This document shows, in pieces, positions 12,308 through 21,814 of a DNA stretch of 64,000 nucleotides; positions within the stretch are counted from its first letter, which is position 1; every line of letters starts with the position of its first letter. Origin of the DNA: VXMO01 sp965205915. GTDB lineage: Bacteria > Chloroflexota > Dehalococcoidia > UBA6926. The stretch lies in the NCBI GenBank assembly GCA_965205915.1, contig OZ242191.1, positions 868,001 to 932,000 on the forward strand, read 5' to 3'. The position numbers and the translations under genes were made by a program. The notes beneath the pieces were generated by a model, which was not told the origin of the DNA, searched no databases, and saw only the letters and a program-made list of their open reading frames with translations.

Positions 12308-12769
12308 ATGCATGTTGCTGTCGGCGCCGATCACGCGGGCCTCCCCCTCAAGGACACCGTCATACGGCGAGTTGAGAGGCTGTCGCACGTTGCCGTCGAT
12401 CTTGGAGCATATGAATACGAGGCGCATGACGACTACCCTGACTTCGCGCTCCTGGTTGCGCGGGCCGTCGTGGAGGGCCGAGCAGATCGCGGGATCATCC
12501 TGTGCGGCAGCGGTGTGGGCGCGAGCATTGTTGCGAACAAGGTTTCAGGCATACGCGCGGCAGTCTGCCATGACACGTATTCGGCGCGGCAGGGCGTGGA
12601 GCACGATGACATGAACGTCCTTGCCATCGGCGCGCGTATCATCGGTTCGTCGCTGGCCCATGACATTGTTGAAGCGTTTGTCGGCGCAGCCTTCACGGGA
12701 GAAGAGCGTCACGCAAGACGGCTCGAAAAGGTCAAGGCAATCGAAGCTTCCGGCGGCGTGTCACAATAG
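12308..12769 (+). CDS. rpiB: Ribose-5-phosphate isomerase B
   Basis: Interconverts ribose-5-phosphate and ribulose-5-phosphate in the pentose-phosphate pathway. The 153-residue protein begins MHVAVGADHAG (Asp8-His9 phosphate/substrate contacts), carries Cys66 in ILCGSGVGASI (catalytic base in RpiB) and His99 in GVEHDDMNVLAIG. The ATG at 12308 has GAGGAG about ten bases upstream. The frame is open far upstream, but that extension overlaps the VTT gene and is not coding. Confidence 0.93.
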   Translation: MHVAVGADHAGLPLKDTVIRRVERLSHVAVDLGAYEYEAHDDYPDFALLVARAVVEGRADRGIILCGSGVGASIVANKVSGIRAAVCHDTYSARQGVEHDDMNVLAIGARIIGSSLAHDIVEAFVGAAFTGEERHARRLEKVKAIEASGGVSQ

Positions 12770-12806
12770 GCACATAACTATTGAGCGCATCCGAAAGGAA
12801 AACGAC

Positions 12807-14036
12807 TTGGCCACGCAGGATCTGAAGCAGAACGAATTCGTCACAGCAGTGTCAGCCGCCGTTGACGAGTTGAGCGACGAGCTGGTTCGCATCAGCAAGG
12901 AGGTCCACGCCCATCCGGAGCTCAACTACGAGGAGTTCTATTCCTCGGCGCTGTTGGCGGACACGATGGAGCGACACGGCTTTTCTGTTGAGAGAGGCTC
13001 CGGCGGAGTGGAGACGGCCTTTCGGGCGACGCTTGAGGGCGGCGCAGGGCCGGGCCCAACTGTGGCGTTCCTGGCCGAATACGATGCCCTGCCGGAAATC
13101 GGCCACGGCTGCGGCCACAACCTGATCGCCATCTCCAACATCGGCGCGGCTCTTGCACTCAAGGCGCTTATGCCTCGCCTCCCCGGCCGCATTGAGGTGC
13201 TTGGCACGCCGGCGGAAGAGGGCGGCGGCGGAAAGATTCGCATGATCGACGCGGGCGCGTTCGGCGATGTGGACGTCGCGCTTTCTTCTCATCCGGCTGC
13301 CAATCGCACCGTGATTCCCAATTCGATCCCCGTCGAGGAGAGTTGGAGTCTCGCGATGGTCGGTTACAGATTCGCCTACCACGGCAAGGCGGCCCACGCC
13401 GCCGTTTCGCCCCATCACGGCATCAATGCCCTCAACTCCGTCATTCATCTCTTCACGGGTATTGACGCCCTCAGGCAGCACTTGCGTGATGACACGCGTA
13501 TCCACGGCATCATCACGGACGGCGGGCGAGCGCCCAACATCGTGCCCGATTTCGCCGCAGCAAACTTCATGCTCCGCTCTCGTGACCGCGTGTACCTGGG
13601 CGAGGTGGTGGAGCGGGTACGACAGGTCGCGGAGGGCGCGGCGACACTGACGGGCGCAACCCTGGAGATACTGGACGCCCATCCCATGTACGAGAACGTG
13701 CTCCCCAACGAGCCGCTCGCGAGGGCTTCCCGTCAATATGCAGAGGCCGTCGGGATGACCGTCCACGATCCCCGGCCCGGATCGCGGGGCGGCGCATCAA
13801 CGGATTTTGGCAACGTGAGCCAGCGTATGCCGTCCTTTGCCGTCAGTTTTGCGGTGAGCGAGACGCCGGTGGCGGGACACTCCATTGCCATGACGGAGGC
13901 GGCGCTGTCTGACCTCGCGCATGAAAGCGCGCTGGGAGTGGCAAAGTCGCTGGCGCTGACGGGCATCGATGCGCTAACCAACGCCGATTTCCTGCAGGCC
14001 GTTCGCGCGGACTTTGAGGCGAGGAACGGCAACTGA
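12807..14036 (+). CDS. M20-family amidohydrolase (AbgB/aminoacylase-like)
   Basis: Two-metal peptidase-fold hydrolase of about 409 residues that cleaves amide bonds of N-acyl or p-aminobenzoyl-amino acids. Seen: HAHPELNYEE (first histidine), AEYDALPEIGHGCGHN (bridging aspartate and metal ligands), GTPAEEGGGGK (catalytic Glu), and a dimerisation domain beginning near residue 180 with KAAHAAVSP. TTG 12807 is preceded by AAAGGA at a good distance. The following cyclic amidohydrolase suggests joint catabolism of nitrogenous organics, though this is inference. Confidence 0.9.
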   Translation: MATQDLKQNEFVTAVSAAVDELSDELVRISKEVHAHPELNYEEFYSSALLADTMERHGFSVERGSGGVETAFRATLEGGAGPGPTVAFLAEYDALPEIGHGCGHNLIAISNIGAALALKALMPRLPGRIEVLGTPAEEGGGGKIRMIDAGAFGDVDVALSSHPAANRTVIPNSIPVEESWSLAMVGYRFAYHGKAAHAAVSPHHGINALNSVIHLFTGIDALRQHLRDDTRIHGIITDGGRAPNIVPDFAAANFMLRSRDRVYLGEVVERVRQVAEGAATLTGATLEILDAHPMYENVLPNEPLARASRQYAEAVGMTVHDPRPGSRGGASTDFGNVSQRMPSFAVSFAVSETPVAGHSIAMTEAALSDLAHESALGVAKSLALTGIDALTNADFLQAVRADFEARNGN

Positions 14037-14055
14037 TACCGTAGACATTGGTCAA

Positions 14056-15432
14056 ATGACACGAATTAAGATTGAAAACGCACGGTTCATTATGACGATG
14101 AACGAGTCACGCCGCATCATCAGCGACGGGACGATCATCATGGACGATGACCGTATCTCCCACGTTGGCAAGTCCGCGGACCTCGCCAACGCGCCGGCGG
14201 AGCGTGTCATTGACGCGCAGGAGATGGTTATCACGCCCGGCTTTGTTAACGGGCACATGCACATCTCATACGCCCACGCCACACGCGGCATCTTTCCCGA
14301 TGACCTGAGTCCCCGTGACTATCTGGCCAATGTGTTCGCCCTCCAGAAATCCATGACGGAGGAGGAGGAACGCGACACCACGCTGCTGGGCATCACGGAA
14401 CTGCTGCGCGGCGGAACAACGACCTTCGTAGATCCGGGCAGCACGCGCTTCCTCGATGCCTGCATGGAAGCCTATGAGAGGTCCGGCTGCCGCATCGTCG
14501 TCGGACGGCAGGTTACAGATCGGACGAACCCGCTGAATCTACCTATCTATGAAACGGGTGAGGCGATCGCGCTCACCGGACGAACCATTGACGCCTACGA
14601 TGGCGGACTTGATGGGCGTGTTCACGCGTGGGCTATGCCTTTTTCCATCGACTACTGTTCTCCCGAGTTGCTGCGAGAACTCAAGGCGATGGCCGATTCC
14701 ATGGACACGCGGCTTACACTGCATCACGGAAACGCGCCGGCCACCGTGCGGTCATTCCTGGAGCGTTACAGCGTTCGCCCCACCATGTGGCTGGAGGATC
14801 AGGGCATTCTTGGCGACAACGTCGTTCTGTCTCACGTCATTGGACTGGACGGCAAGGAAGTCGCCTCAATGGCGCGCACAGGCGCGTCCGGCATCCTCTG
14901 CCCCACTGCGGCGATGAAAATGGGTTCCGGTATCTCTCAACAGGGAATGGCGCCTGAAATGCTGAGGAGCGGCGTGACCCTCGGACTTGGCACGGACGCC
15001 GGCAACAATTCCAACCTGGTTGAAACGCTCCGGTCCATGTATCTCATCGCCATCCTGTTCAAGGACGCGCGGACTGACACGCGCATGATTCCCGCCGAAA
15101 GCGCGCTGGAAATGGCGACAATCGGCGGAGCGACGGCGTTGGGATTGGACCACGAGATTGGTTCCATCGAGCCCGGCAAGAAGGCCGATCTGGTTCTGTT
15201 CGATACGCGCCGCGCCCAATGGCGGACGCTGTTCAATCCTGTCAACAGCCTTGTCTACAACGCGGACGGACGCAGCGTTCACACCGTTATCGTCGATGGG
15301 CGGATCGTCGTTGAGGGCGGAGAGGCCAACTTCGTGGATGAATGGGAATTGGCGCAGCGTGTGCAGCGGCACGGCGAGTCCATGCTCAAGCGCACCAACA
15401 CCTCGTTCCCGTCCCGTTGGCCGGTGATCTAA
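14056..15432 (+). CDS. Amidohydrolase/deaminase (TrzA/MTA-SAH deaminase-like)
   Basis: Metal-dependent cyclic amidohydrolase of about 458 residues. GFVNGHMHIS carries His67 and His69, a third histidine is in LTLHHGNAP, a fourth in NVVLSHVIGLD, and the metal aspartate is in LGLGTDAGNNSN. The C-terminal GSIEPGKKADLVLFDT closes the composite beta domain. Relatives deaminate or dechlorinate aminopyrimidines, triazines, guanine, SAH or MTA. The start at ATG 14056 gives the usual family N-terminus; 20 bases separate it from the M20 gene, so the two are probably cotranscribed. Substrate unknown. Confidence 0.9.
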   Translation: MTRIKIENARFIMTMNESRRIISDGTIIMDDDRISHVGKSADLANAPAERVIDAQEMVITPGFVNGHMHISYAHATRGIFPDDLSPRDYLANVFALQKSMTEEEERDTTLLGITELLRGGTTTFVDPGSTRFLDACMEAYERSGCRIVVGRQVTDRTNPLNLPIYETGEAIALTGRTIDAYDGGLDGRVHAWAMPFSIDYCSPELLRELKAMADSMDTRLTLHHGNAPATVRSFLERYSVRPTMWLEDQGILGDNVVLSHVIGLDGKEVASMARTGASGILCPTAAMKMGSGISQQGMAPEMLRSGVTLGLGTDAGNNSNLVETLRSMYLIAILFKDARTDTRMIPAESALEMATIGGATALGLDHEIGSIEPGKKADLVLFDTRRAQWRTLFNPVNSLVYNADGRSVHTVIVDGRIVVEGGEANFVDEWELAQRVQRHGESMLKRTNTSFPSRWPVI

Positions 15433-15446
15433 GTAGAAACAGGAAG

Positions 15447-15478
15447 CCGCCGGATTCCCGCCTTCGCGGGAATGACGG
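15447..15478. repeat. Dispersed palindromic repeat, copy 1
   Basis: Hairpin ATTCCCGC (15454-15461), loop CTTC, GCGGGAAT (15466-15473), inside a conserved frame CCGCCGG...GACGG. Other copies lie at 25535-25561 and, split by an IS element, at 43341-43354 plus 44301-44318. A partial second GGCGGGAATGACG follows at 15483. It lies between convergent genes and may also help terminate transcription. Confidence 0.85.
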
Positions 15479-15547
15479 ATGGGGCGGGAATGACGCGGCC
15501 CGGGTGCGGCCTATCTGCGTAATTGGACCAACTCGCCGCCGCCTAAA

Positions 15548-16747
15548 TTAATCGGGCAGCGCGCCTTCTGAACGCATCACGTTGGCGAGCAGGCCGATTC
15601 CCTCCTGGATCTCCGCCGGTGTGGGAAAGCTGTAGTTGAAACGGGCGCGACGCGATCCCTCGCCGATGGGCGAGAACTGGTGGCCTCCAAGATAGCGAAC
15701 ACCGCGCTCCTGCGTGATCGGCTCAAGCGTCTGCATGTCCGTGTTCTCCGGGAACTCCGCCCACACGAACATCCCCGCCTTTGGCACAGTCATGGAGACG
15801 AGCGGGCCAAAGTTCTCTCCAAGCGCCGCGACCATCGTGTCGCGCTTATGGCGCATCCGGTCGTTGAGGTGGCTGATGCGGGAGTCCATGTGATCTTCCA
15901 TGAACTTGGCAACGATGAGACCGGAAAGGTAGTCGTTGCCGACATCCTGCTTGTACGCGGCCATGCGCTCAACGAGGCGGGCATCCGCCGTCACCCACGC
16001 CACGCGCACACCGGGCGAGAGAATCTTGGAGAACGTGGCGATGTAGATAACTCGTTCTTCCGCCCCGTCCAGTGAGGCGATGGCAGGCGGCATCTCATCC
16101 ACGTCCAACGTCTGATCCACGTAGCAATCGTCTTCCATGATCAGCGTGTCGTATTCCTGCGCCAGAGACAGCATCTTCTGACGGCGCTCCGTCGGCATGA
16201 TGGACCCATCCGGGTTCTGGGGGCTGGGAATGGTGTAGATAAACTTTGGCGTGACTCCCTCGGCTTTTAGCTCGCTGAGGCGTTCCTCAAGGATGTCCAT
16301 CCTCATGCCATCGTCATCGCGGTCGATGGTGACGATGCGGAGGCCGCTGGCCACGAAAGTCCGTACCGCGCCCTGGTAGAAGAACCGATCCGTGATGATG
16401 GTGTCGCCCGGAATTGTCAGGGTTTCGAGGCAGAGTGTGATGCCCTGAGCGGAGCCGTTGGTGGTGAGCACATCCTTGATCGTGGGCCACGTCATGCCGC
16501 GATGAGCCGCCATCTTGTGGAGGATGATCTCCCGCGTGCGGACGGGGCCGTACGTTGGCGGGTATCGCGCGATGATCTCTTTTTCTTCGTGGATGACGGC
16601 GCGAGCGGCCTCTGCGAGGTCTTCGATCGGCATCACGTCCGGGCCGGGATTGGCCCCTCCGAAGTCGTACTGGAAGACCTCTTCCTGCCACGTCGGCACG
16701 GGCCTCTCAGGCACGGTCCAGAATCGGGAATAGTCAACGCTGCCCAT
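15548..16747 (-). CDS. PLP-dependent aminotransferase, class I/II (LysN/MocR-type fold)
   Basis: Fold-type I aminotransferase of 399 residues without an N-terminal HTH domain. Seen: glycine-rich TTNGSAQGITL cofactor segment, NPDG (substrate/PLP) in IPSPQNPDGS, MEDDCY with the PLP-nitrogen aspartate, and the Schiff-base lysine in IATFSKILSPGVRVAW. Closest families are 2-aminoadipate and valine-pyruvate-type aminotransferases. ATG 16747 is the only good start. A strong hairpin separates it from the upstream OpuA operon, so it is probably transcribed on its own. Confidence 0.88.
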   Translation of the reverse strand: MGSVDYSRFWTVPERPVPTWQEEVFQYDFGGANPGPDVMPIEDLAEAARAVIHEEKEIIARYPPTYGPVRTREIILHKMAAHRGMTWPTIKDVLTTNGSAQGITLCLETLTIPGDTIITDRFFYQGAVRTFVASGLRIVTIDRDDDGMRMDILEERLSELKAEGVTPKFIYTIPSPQNPDGSIMPTERRQKMLSLAQEYDTLIMEDDCYVDQTLDVDEMPPAIASLDGAEERVIYIATFSKILSPGVRVAWVTADARLVERMAAYKQDVGNDYLSGLIVAKFMEDHMDSRISHLNDRMRHKRDTMVAALGENFGPLVSMTVPKAGMFVWAEFPENTDMQTLEPITQERGVRYLGGHQFSPIGEGSRRARFNYSFPTPAEIQEGIGLLANVMRSEGALPD

Positions 16748-16822
16748 GGCTCACCGGCCTTTCTTCCCCTACCGACGCGGCTTAAAAGAAAACACCGCGT
16801 TGAGCGGAGAGTACCATACGGC

Positions 16823-16863
16823 GGCTTGTGATGCCGGTCACAGACGGACCGGCATCACAAGCC
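16823..16863 (-). terminator. Perfect 17-bp hairpin after the opuA operon
   Basis: GGCTTGTGATGCCGGTC (16823-16839) pairs perfectly with 16847-16863 around a 7-base loop. It begins 14 bases beyond the binding-protein stop. No T run follows on either strand, so it may act with Rho, protect the 3' end, or be a weak terminator. Confidence 0.65.
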
Positions 16864-16877
16864 ACCCAAAGCGCGAT

Positions 16878-18083
16878 TTATTCGGTCGGCCAGCCGTCCG
16901 GTATCTCGTTGGCAGCCAGGGCTGTACGGATGCCTTCGGCAGCCTCATCCGTCACCCATGTGCTCCACTCTTCTTCGTTGGTAAGAAGCCACCACAACGC
17001 TGAATCTCCGTCGTCGGCATTGGGATTATCTCCCCGCCATGCAACGACGGTTCCGTACTCCGGAATATCGAAGCTCCAGTTCTGGAACATCGCGATGAGC
17101 TCAGGCGCGCTCTCTATCAGCTCTGTTCGCACTGCGATCTTAATCTCGGAGTCGCGGTAGCCGCAGCCTGCGGTCGGGGGAGTACCGTCGCTTACGTAGG
17201 CCTGCAGACCGGTCCAGCACTCTTCGTTGTACGCCGGCTCCTCCAACGCAACGAGGTCAAGTACAAGGGCGGGGTTATTCGTTCCCCACTGGTAGCCGAG
17301 CCACGGCTCCTGACGCTCATACTTGCCATAGAGGTCCGCGTTGGCGGATGCGCCGTCACCCGGCCTGGAGACGAACACATGGTCAGTCAGGCCATAGGCT
17401 AGTATCTGCGCATCGTTGACGCCTTCACATGCCCAGCCAACGACGCAGGTGACCAGAAAGGCCTTGCCTTCCGATTCCGGCCTTACGAACAGTTCCTGGT
17501 ACTGTGGATCCTTCAGGTCTTCCACGCTATCCAGATCCGGATACTGCTCCTGGAGGTACCTTGGAATCACGAAAGCTGATTGCCAGTCCGCGCCGAGACT
17601 AAAGCCGACTTCCTGAACGGATCCCTCGGCCAGCGCGTCAACCCAGGCGTCATTCTGGTTCGGCAGCCAGATCTCCATTGTCACGTGCGTATCACCACGG
17701 CGCAGGCCCTGCAGCAGCGGGAGCGTCGCGCCTAATACGACATCCGTCGGATAGCCGTAGCCCTTTTCAAGGATGTATTGGGCAATCCGATTCTGAACCA
17801 TGGCGCTCGGCCAGTTAAGGTCGCTGAAGATGACGGTTTGCATTTCCATCATGCTTTCCTCTGTAGCAGTCGGCGCAGGCCTGGGCGTTGACGTTGCCGC
17901 AGGTCGAGGCGTAGCCGTTGGATCGTCCATGTCATCCACCATGACCGTGGGTTCTTCAACCACCGGAGCAGTCGTGGGTGGACTGACCTGTGGAGTCGCA
18001 GTTGGGGCTTCGCTCCCACAAGCGGCAACTGCAACGACCATTGCCACGGCAATGGCAAAGACTAGAACTGTGAGTTTCCTCAT
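16878..18083 (-). CDS. Glycine betaine/proline ABC transporter, substrate-binding lipoprotein
   Basis: OpuAC/ProX-type binding protein (401 residues). Signal peptide with lipobox ending at Cys22, then an acidic and Thr/Pro-rich linker (about 25-80) and the OpuAC domain, with SDLNWPSA near its start, aromatic residues typical of a betaine cage, and GYP/WLPNQNDAW segments. Third gene of the operon after ATPase and permease. The long linker would hold the domain away from the membrane. The exact quaternary-amine substrate cannot be read from sequence. Confidence 0.9.
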   Translation of the reverse strand: MRKLTVLVFAIAVAMVVAVAACGSEAPTATPQVSPPTTAPVVEEPTVMVDDMDDPTATPRPAATSTPRPAPTATEESMMEMQTVIFSDLNWPSAMVQNRIAQYILEKGYGYPTDVVLGATLPLLQGLRRGDTHVTMEIWLPNQNDAWVDALAEGSVQEVGFSLGADWQSAFVIPRYLQEQYPDLDSVEDLKDPQYQELFVRPESEGKAFLVTCVVGWACEGVNDAQILAYGLTDHVFVSRPGDGASANADLYGKYERQEPWLGYQWGTNNPALVLDLVALEEPAYNEECWTGLQAYVSDGTPPTAGCGYRDSEIKIAVRTELIESAPELIAMFQNWSFDIPEYGTVVAWRGDNPNADDGDSALWWLLTNEEEWSTWVTDEAAEGIRTALAANEIPDGWPTE

Positions 18084-18174
18084 CCGATTCTTCCTTCCCC
18101 TACCTTTTCTTATCGCGAACCTTTAACATAGCGCAATTCAGTGTTTCTTGCCAAACCAGCTTGGTCGGTCGGAA

Positions 18175-19251
18175 TCATCCTGCGGTCATCGCCTGCGTAC
18201 GGCGGGCTGCGACAGCCTGTGTAAGGCGGTCAATGATGATCGCGAGGAACACAATAGCGAGTCCGGCCAGCAGACCGTTCCCCGGCTCGTTCCGTTGCAA
18301 GGCGCGATTGACATTATCGCCAAGTCCCCCGGCGGCCACAAGGCTTGCGATCGTCACCATGGCCAGCGCCATCATGGTTGTCTGGTTGATGCCGGCCATG
18401 ATGGTCGGCAGGGCCATTGGAACCTGGACCTTGGCGAGAACCTGCATCGGGGACGAGCCAAAGGCGCGAGCAGCCTCCACGACGGACGGCGAGACCTGCC
18501 GAATGCCTAGATTCGTCAATCGGATGACGGGGGGCGTGGCGTACAGAATGGTAGCGAAGACGCCGGCCGGCTTGCCGAGTCCAAAGAACAAAATGCCCGG
18601 CAGCAGGTAGACAAAGCTCGGCATCGTCTGCATCCCGTCGAGGATTGGTCTCATCAGACCATCCGCAGTGTTACTGCGGGCGCCAATGATTCCGATCGGC
18701 AGCCCGATGGACACGGACACGGCGACGGAAACCGTCATCAAAGCAACGGTGTCCATGGTGTTTTCCCAAAGACCCATGAACCCAATGAACATGAGCGACA
18801 GAAACGTGAACGTCAGGAGCGACCAACGGCCGACGGCGAATGCCATGAGACCAAGGCCGACAACAACGGCGGGCCACGGTGTCCATATCAGGACCTTCTC
18901 GATATAGATAAGGGCATAGGTCACCCCGGTGCTCAAGGCGTCAAATGCCCACGCGGCCTCACGGGTCAGCCAAGTGACGACACCGTCGATCGAGTCTGCG
19001 ACTACCTTCCTGGCCGTCACATCAAATGTCATGGATCCATCGGACGACGGTTCGGTGTACACCGTCGTGTAGAATCCCATTTCCGGGCCCCAGATCAACA
19101 GGCTTAGAATCAGGGCAACGGCCACAGCTCCCAGTCCCAAAAGCCAGCGGTCACGAGGTCGCTGTCCAAAGGAAATCTTTTCCAGTTGCGCCTCGGACTC
19201 ATCTGCCGCCGAAACGGGACTGACCCGGCCGGCCTGCTCAGTGCGTTCCAT
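18175..19251 (-). CDS. Glycine betaine/proline ABC transporter, permease
   Basis: Inner-membrane subunit (358 residues) of the OpuA/ProU type. A charged cytoplasmic N-terminus (about 35 residues) is followed by about six to seven hydrophobic helices. The ATPase-coupling EAA loop reads VVEAARAFGSSPMQVLAKVQVPMALPTIMAGI. The start overlaps the end of the ATPase gene by 14 bases, indicating translational coupling. An unusually long periplasmic segment lies between helix 1 and helix 2 (about residues 60-105). Confidence 0.9.
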   Translation of the reverse strand: MERTEQAGRVSPVSAADESEAQLEKISFGQRPRDRWLLGLGAVAVALILSLLIWGPEMGFYTTVYTEPSSDGSMTFDVTARKVVADSIDGVVTWLTREAAWAFDALSTGVTYALIYIEKVLIWTPWPAVVVGLGLMAFAVGRWSLLTFTFLSLMFIGFMGLWENTMDTVALMTVSVAVSVSIGLPIGIIGARSNTADGLMRPILDGMQTMPSFVYLLPGILFFGLGKPAGVFATILYATPPVIRLTNLGIRQVSPSVVEAARAFGSSPMQVLAKVQVPMALPTIMAGINQTTMMALAMVTIASLVAAGGLGDNVNRALQRNEPGNGLLAGLAIVFLAIIIDRLTQAVAARRTQAMTAG

Positions 19252-20464
19252 CCTTTACCCCCGTTATCCCCGGATTGCCTGCTCCCTGGCTGTCAGGCAA
19301 TAGGTCATTCTTACGAATCTCGCCGAGAAGCACACCACCATCTCCGACAACGGCCACCGGGCGAGTGGATTCCGCGACCACCTGCAGCACGTCCTCAAGC
19401 GAGTCATCAGGCGACACGGACACGGGCGGCACGACGCTAGCTCCGTCCAGGGTGTCGCGGTTGCCGGCCACGAGTGATTGCGCTTCTCGACGAATGATCA
19501 GGCCCTCGAGTTTCGAATCGCCTGAAACCAGGAAAAGCGTGTCCATCTTCAGGGTGTCCATCAAGTGGAGGGCGGCGCGAGGACCCTGCCGTGTGTAGAT
19601 GATGTCTTCCGGCGCCTTCATGACAGCGCTCGCCGGCACGATGCGGGTGGTGGAAACATCTCGAACGAACTCGGAGACGTAGTCATCGCTCGGGGCGGAC
19701 ACAATCTCCTCAGGCGATCCCTCCTGGATAATCTCACCATCTCGCATGATTGCAATTCGATCCCCGAGCTTTAGGGCCTCATTGAGGTCGTGAGTGATGA
19801 AGACAATTGTCTTGTGCAATTCAGATTGCAGGGAGACCAGTTCATCCTGCATCTGGCGGCGAATGAGCGGGTCAAGTCCGCTAAACGGCTCATCCATAAT
19901 CAGGACGGACGGGTTGACCGCAAGCGCCCGCGCGAGGCCGACGCGTTGCTGCATTCCACCACTCATTTCACGGGGATAGTAACGTTCCCAGCCATTGAGA
20001 CCGACGGTTTCGATTACTTCCTCTGCGATACGAAGCCGCTCGTGCTTCCCGACTCCCTGAATTTCCAGACCATACGCCACGTTTTCCAGGACGCGGCGAT
20101 GTGGAAGCAGGGCGTAATTCTGGAAGACCATCGCTGTCGTTGTCCGGCGGAACTCACTCAATTCCCGGGGCGAGTACTCGAGGATGTCTTCCCCACTGAA
20201 ATAGACACGCCCATTGGTTGGCTCAATAAGCCTGATCAGAGTACGGGCAAGAGTCGACTTGCCGCTTCCGGAGAGGCCCATGACAACAAAGACCTGCCCC
20301 TGACGAACGCTGAAGGATAGGTCTCGCAGGGCGACGACAAGGCCGAGCTCTTCCTGGATCTCTGTCCGGGATTTCTCGGCATGTTCAGGTTCCAGGGCAC
20401 GATCCGGATGGTGACCAAACACCTTCCAGAGGTTCCTGACTTCTATTTGGATGTCATTGTTCAT
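19238..20464 (-). CDS. Glycine betaine/proline ABC transporter, ATP-binding subunit with CBS region
   Basis: ABC ATPase of 408 residues. Walker A GLSGSGKST, signature MSGGMQQRVGLARAL, Walker B VLIMDEPFSGLDP and switch ITHDLNEAL are intact. The N-terminal KVFGHHPDRALE segment and the C-terminal 130 residues match OpuAA/ProV, whose tandem CBS domains sense ionic strength. ATG 20464 begins MNNDIQIEVRNLWKVFG; a longer open frame to 20638 is low-complexity and has no good initiation site. First gene of the operon, divergent from the Aap operon. Confidence 0.9.
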   Translation of the reverse strand: MNNDIQIEVRNLWKVFGHHPDRALEPEHAEKSRTEIQEELGLVVALRDLSFSVRQGQVFVVMGLSGSGKSTLARTLIRLIEPTNGRVYFSGEDILEYSPRELSEFRRTTTAMVFQNYALLPHRRVLENVAYGLEIQGVGKHERLRIAEEVIETVGLNGWERYYPREMSGGMQQRVGLARALAVNPSVLIMDEPFSGLDPLIRRQMQDELVSLQSELHKTIVFITHDLNEALKLGDRIAIMRDGEIIQEGSPEEIVSAPSDDYVSEFVRDVSTTRIVPASAVMKAPEDIIYTRQGPRAALHLMDTLKMDTLFLVSGDSKLEGLIIRREAQSLVAGNRDTLDGASVVPPVSVSPDDSLEDVLQVVAESTRPVAVVGDGGVLLGEIRKNDLLPDSQGAGNPGITGVKDGTH

Positions 20465-20667
20465 GATGGCTGGCGGAGGAAATGAGAGTATCTCAGGTGG
20501 CCAAAGCTCTCCGCTTGATTCGCTATCGTAGGCATAAGCGCGCGAACTCGTCCAATGAGGCCCGCAAGCAGATAGGCGGCAATAGGCGGGCTTTGTTGCG
20601 GGCAGACTTGGTTCATGCCAGAATGACGTGCTAACCACTAATGCTCAGCGTTGCGGGAGGAAATCTT

Positions 20668-21738
20668 ATGTCATACAGGCTATTGCTTGCGATTCTGGCA
20701 ATCTTTGCCGGAGTGATAGCGCTTGCGGCATGCGGAAGTGACGATGCGGGGGATCCGCGGGAAGACACCCTCGGCGAAATTCTGCAGCGAGGGAATCTCG
20801 TCTGCGGCATCAAGGCCGATACACCCGGCTTTGGTGTTCTGAATCCGGACGGCACCGCCGTAGGGAACGATGTGGAGTACTGCCGCGCCCTGGCAGCAGC
20901 CGTATTCGGCGACGCCAACGATGTTGAGTTCAAGGAGGCCACATCGGCCAACCGGTTCGAGTTGCTCGCAGCCAAGGAAATCGACGTGCTGATCCGCACG
21001 ACAACGTGGACTGCGAGCCGTGATGCCTCCCTGAACGTGGCGTTCGCCCCGACGACCTTCTACGACGGCGCAGGCATTATGGTCAAGGCAGACTCCCGCG
21101 TTAGCAGCATCAATGAGCTTGGCGGCTCCACCATCTGCATCCTGGACGGCACCAGCACACAGGGCGCAGTGTCTGACTACTTTACTGAGAACGGTCTGAC
21201 GTACTCTGAGTTGACCTTGCAGGACAACGCGTCCATCCGCGGCTCGTTCATCGGCGGTCAGTGCGACGCATGGTCCTCTGACAAGTCGCAGCTTGGCGGC
21301 CACCAGTTCTCGCTGAAGTCCGACGAGCAACTTGACGCCATCGTCCTGCCGGAGACCCTCTCCAAGGAGCCTCTAGGCCCGAGCGTTCGAGATTACGACT
21401 CCGAGTGGGAAGATGTGGTTCGCTGGGTTGTCAACGGCATGATCATCGCCGAGGAGCAGGGTGTAACATCTTCGAACGTCTCCCAGATGGCTGCCAATCC
21501 GCCGAATAACACCGTTGCCCGACTCCTGGGTGTCGGCTTTGCCGGCGGCGCGCCGAGCGACCTCGGCATCGGCCACGGCGACATCGATGGAACGTTCATG
21601 CAGGACGTGATCAGCCAAGTAGGAAACTACGGCGAGGCGTATGCCTCCACGCTTGAGACCGTTGGCCTGACACGCGCAGGTTCTCCCAACGCCTCCTACC
21701 TGAATGGCGGTCTGATCTACGCCCCACCCATGAGGTAA
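20668..21738 (+). CDS. aapJ: General L-amino acid ABC transporter, substrate-binding lipoprotein
   Basis: AapJ/BztA-type binding protein (about 356 residues). Signal peptide with lipobox ALAAC (Cys22), then the periplasmic domain opening TLGEILQRGNLVCGIKADTPGFG and containing DVLIRTTTWTASRD, both typical of the family. A strong GGGAGG site at 20655-20660 fixes ATG 20668 over an upstream ATG at 20641. It leads an aapJQMP operon that imports a broad range of L-amino acids. Confidence 0.93.
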   Translation: MSYRLLLAILAIFAGVIALAACGSDDAGDPREDTLGEILQRGNLVCGIKADTPGFGVLNPDGTAVGNDVEYCRALAAAVFGDANDVEFKEATSANRFELLAAKEIDVLIRTTTWTASRDASLNVAFAPTTFYDGAGIMVKADSRVSSINELGGSTICILDGTSTQGAVSDYFTENGLTYSELTLQDNASIRGSFIGGQCDAWSSDKSQLGGHQFSLKSDEQLDAIVLPETLSKEPLGPSVRDYDSEWEDVVRWVVNGMIIAEEQGVTSSNVSQMAANPPNNTVARLLGVGFAGGAPSDLGIGHGDIDGTFMQDVISQVGNYGEAYASTLETVGLTRAGSPNASYLNGGLIYAPPMR

Positions 21739-21759
21739 CCAAAAACCGGAGCAATGGCA

Positions 21760-21793
21760 AGGCGCATGGCCTGTTATCGCAGGTCATGCGCCT
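21760..21793 (+). other. Intercistronic hairpin between aapJ and aapQ
   Basis: A 14-bp stem with one G-T pair (21760-21773 with 21780-21793) around a TTATCG loop, in the 76-base gap. Such hairpins after binding-protein genes commonly stabilise the upstream message or cause partial termination, giving more binding protein than permease. Role here is inferred. Confidence 0.6.
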
Positions 21794-21814
21794 ACCATTA
21801 TCTGAGCCTCAATA

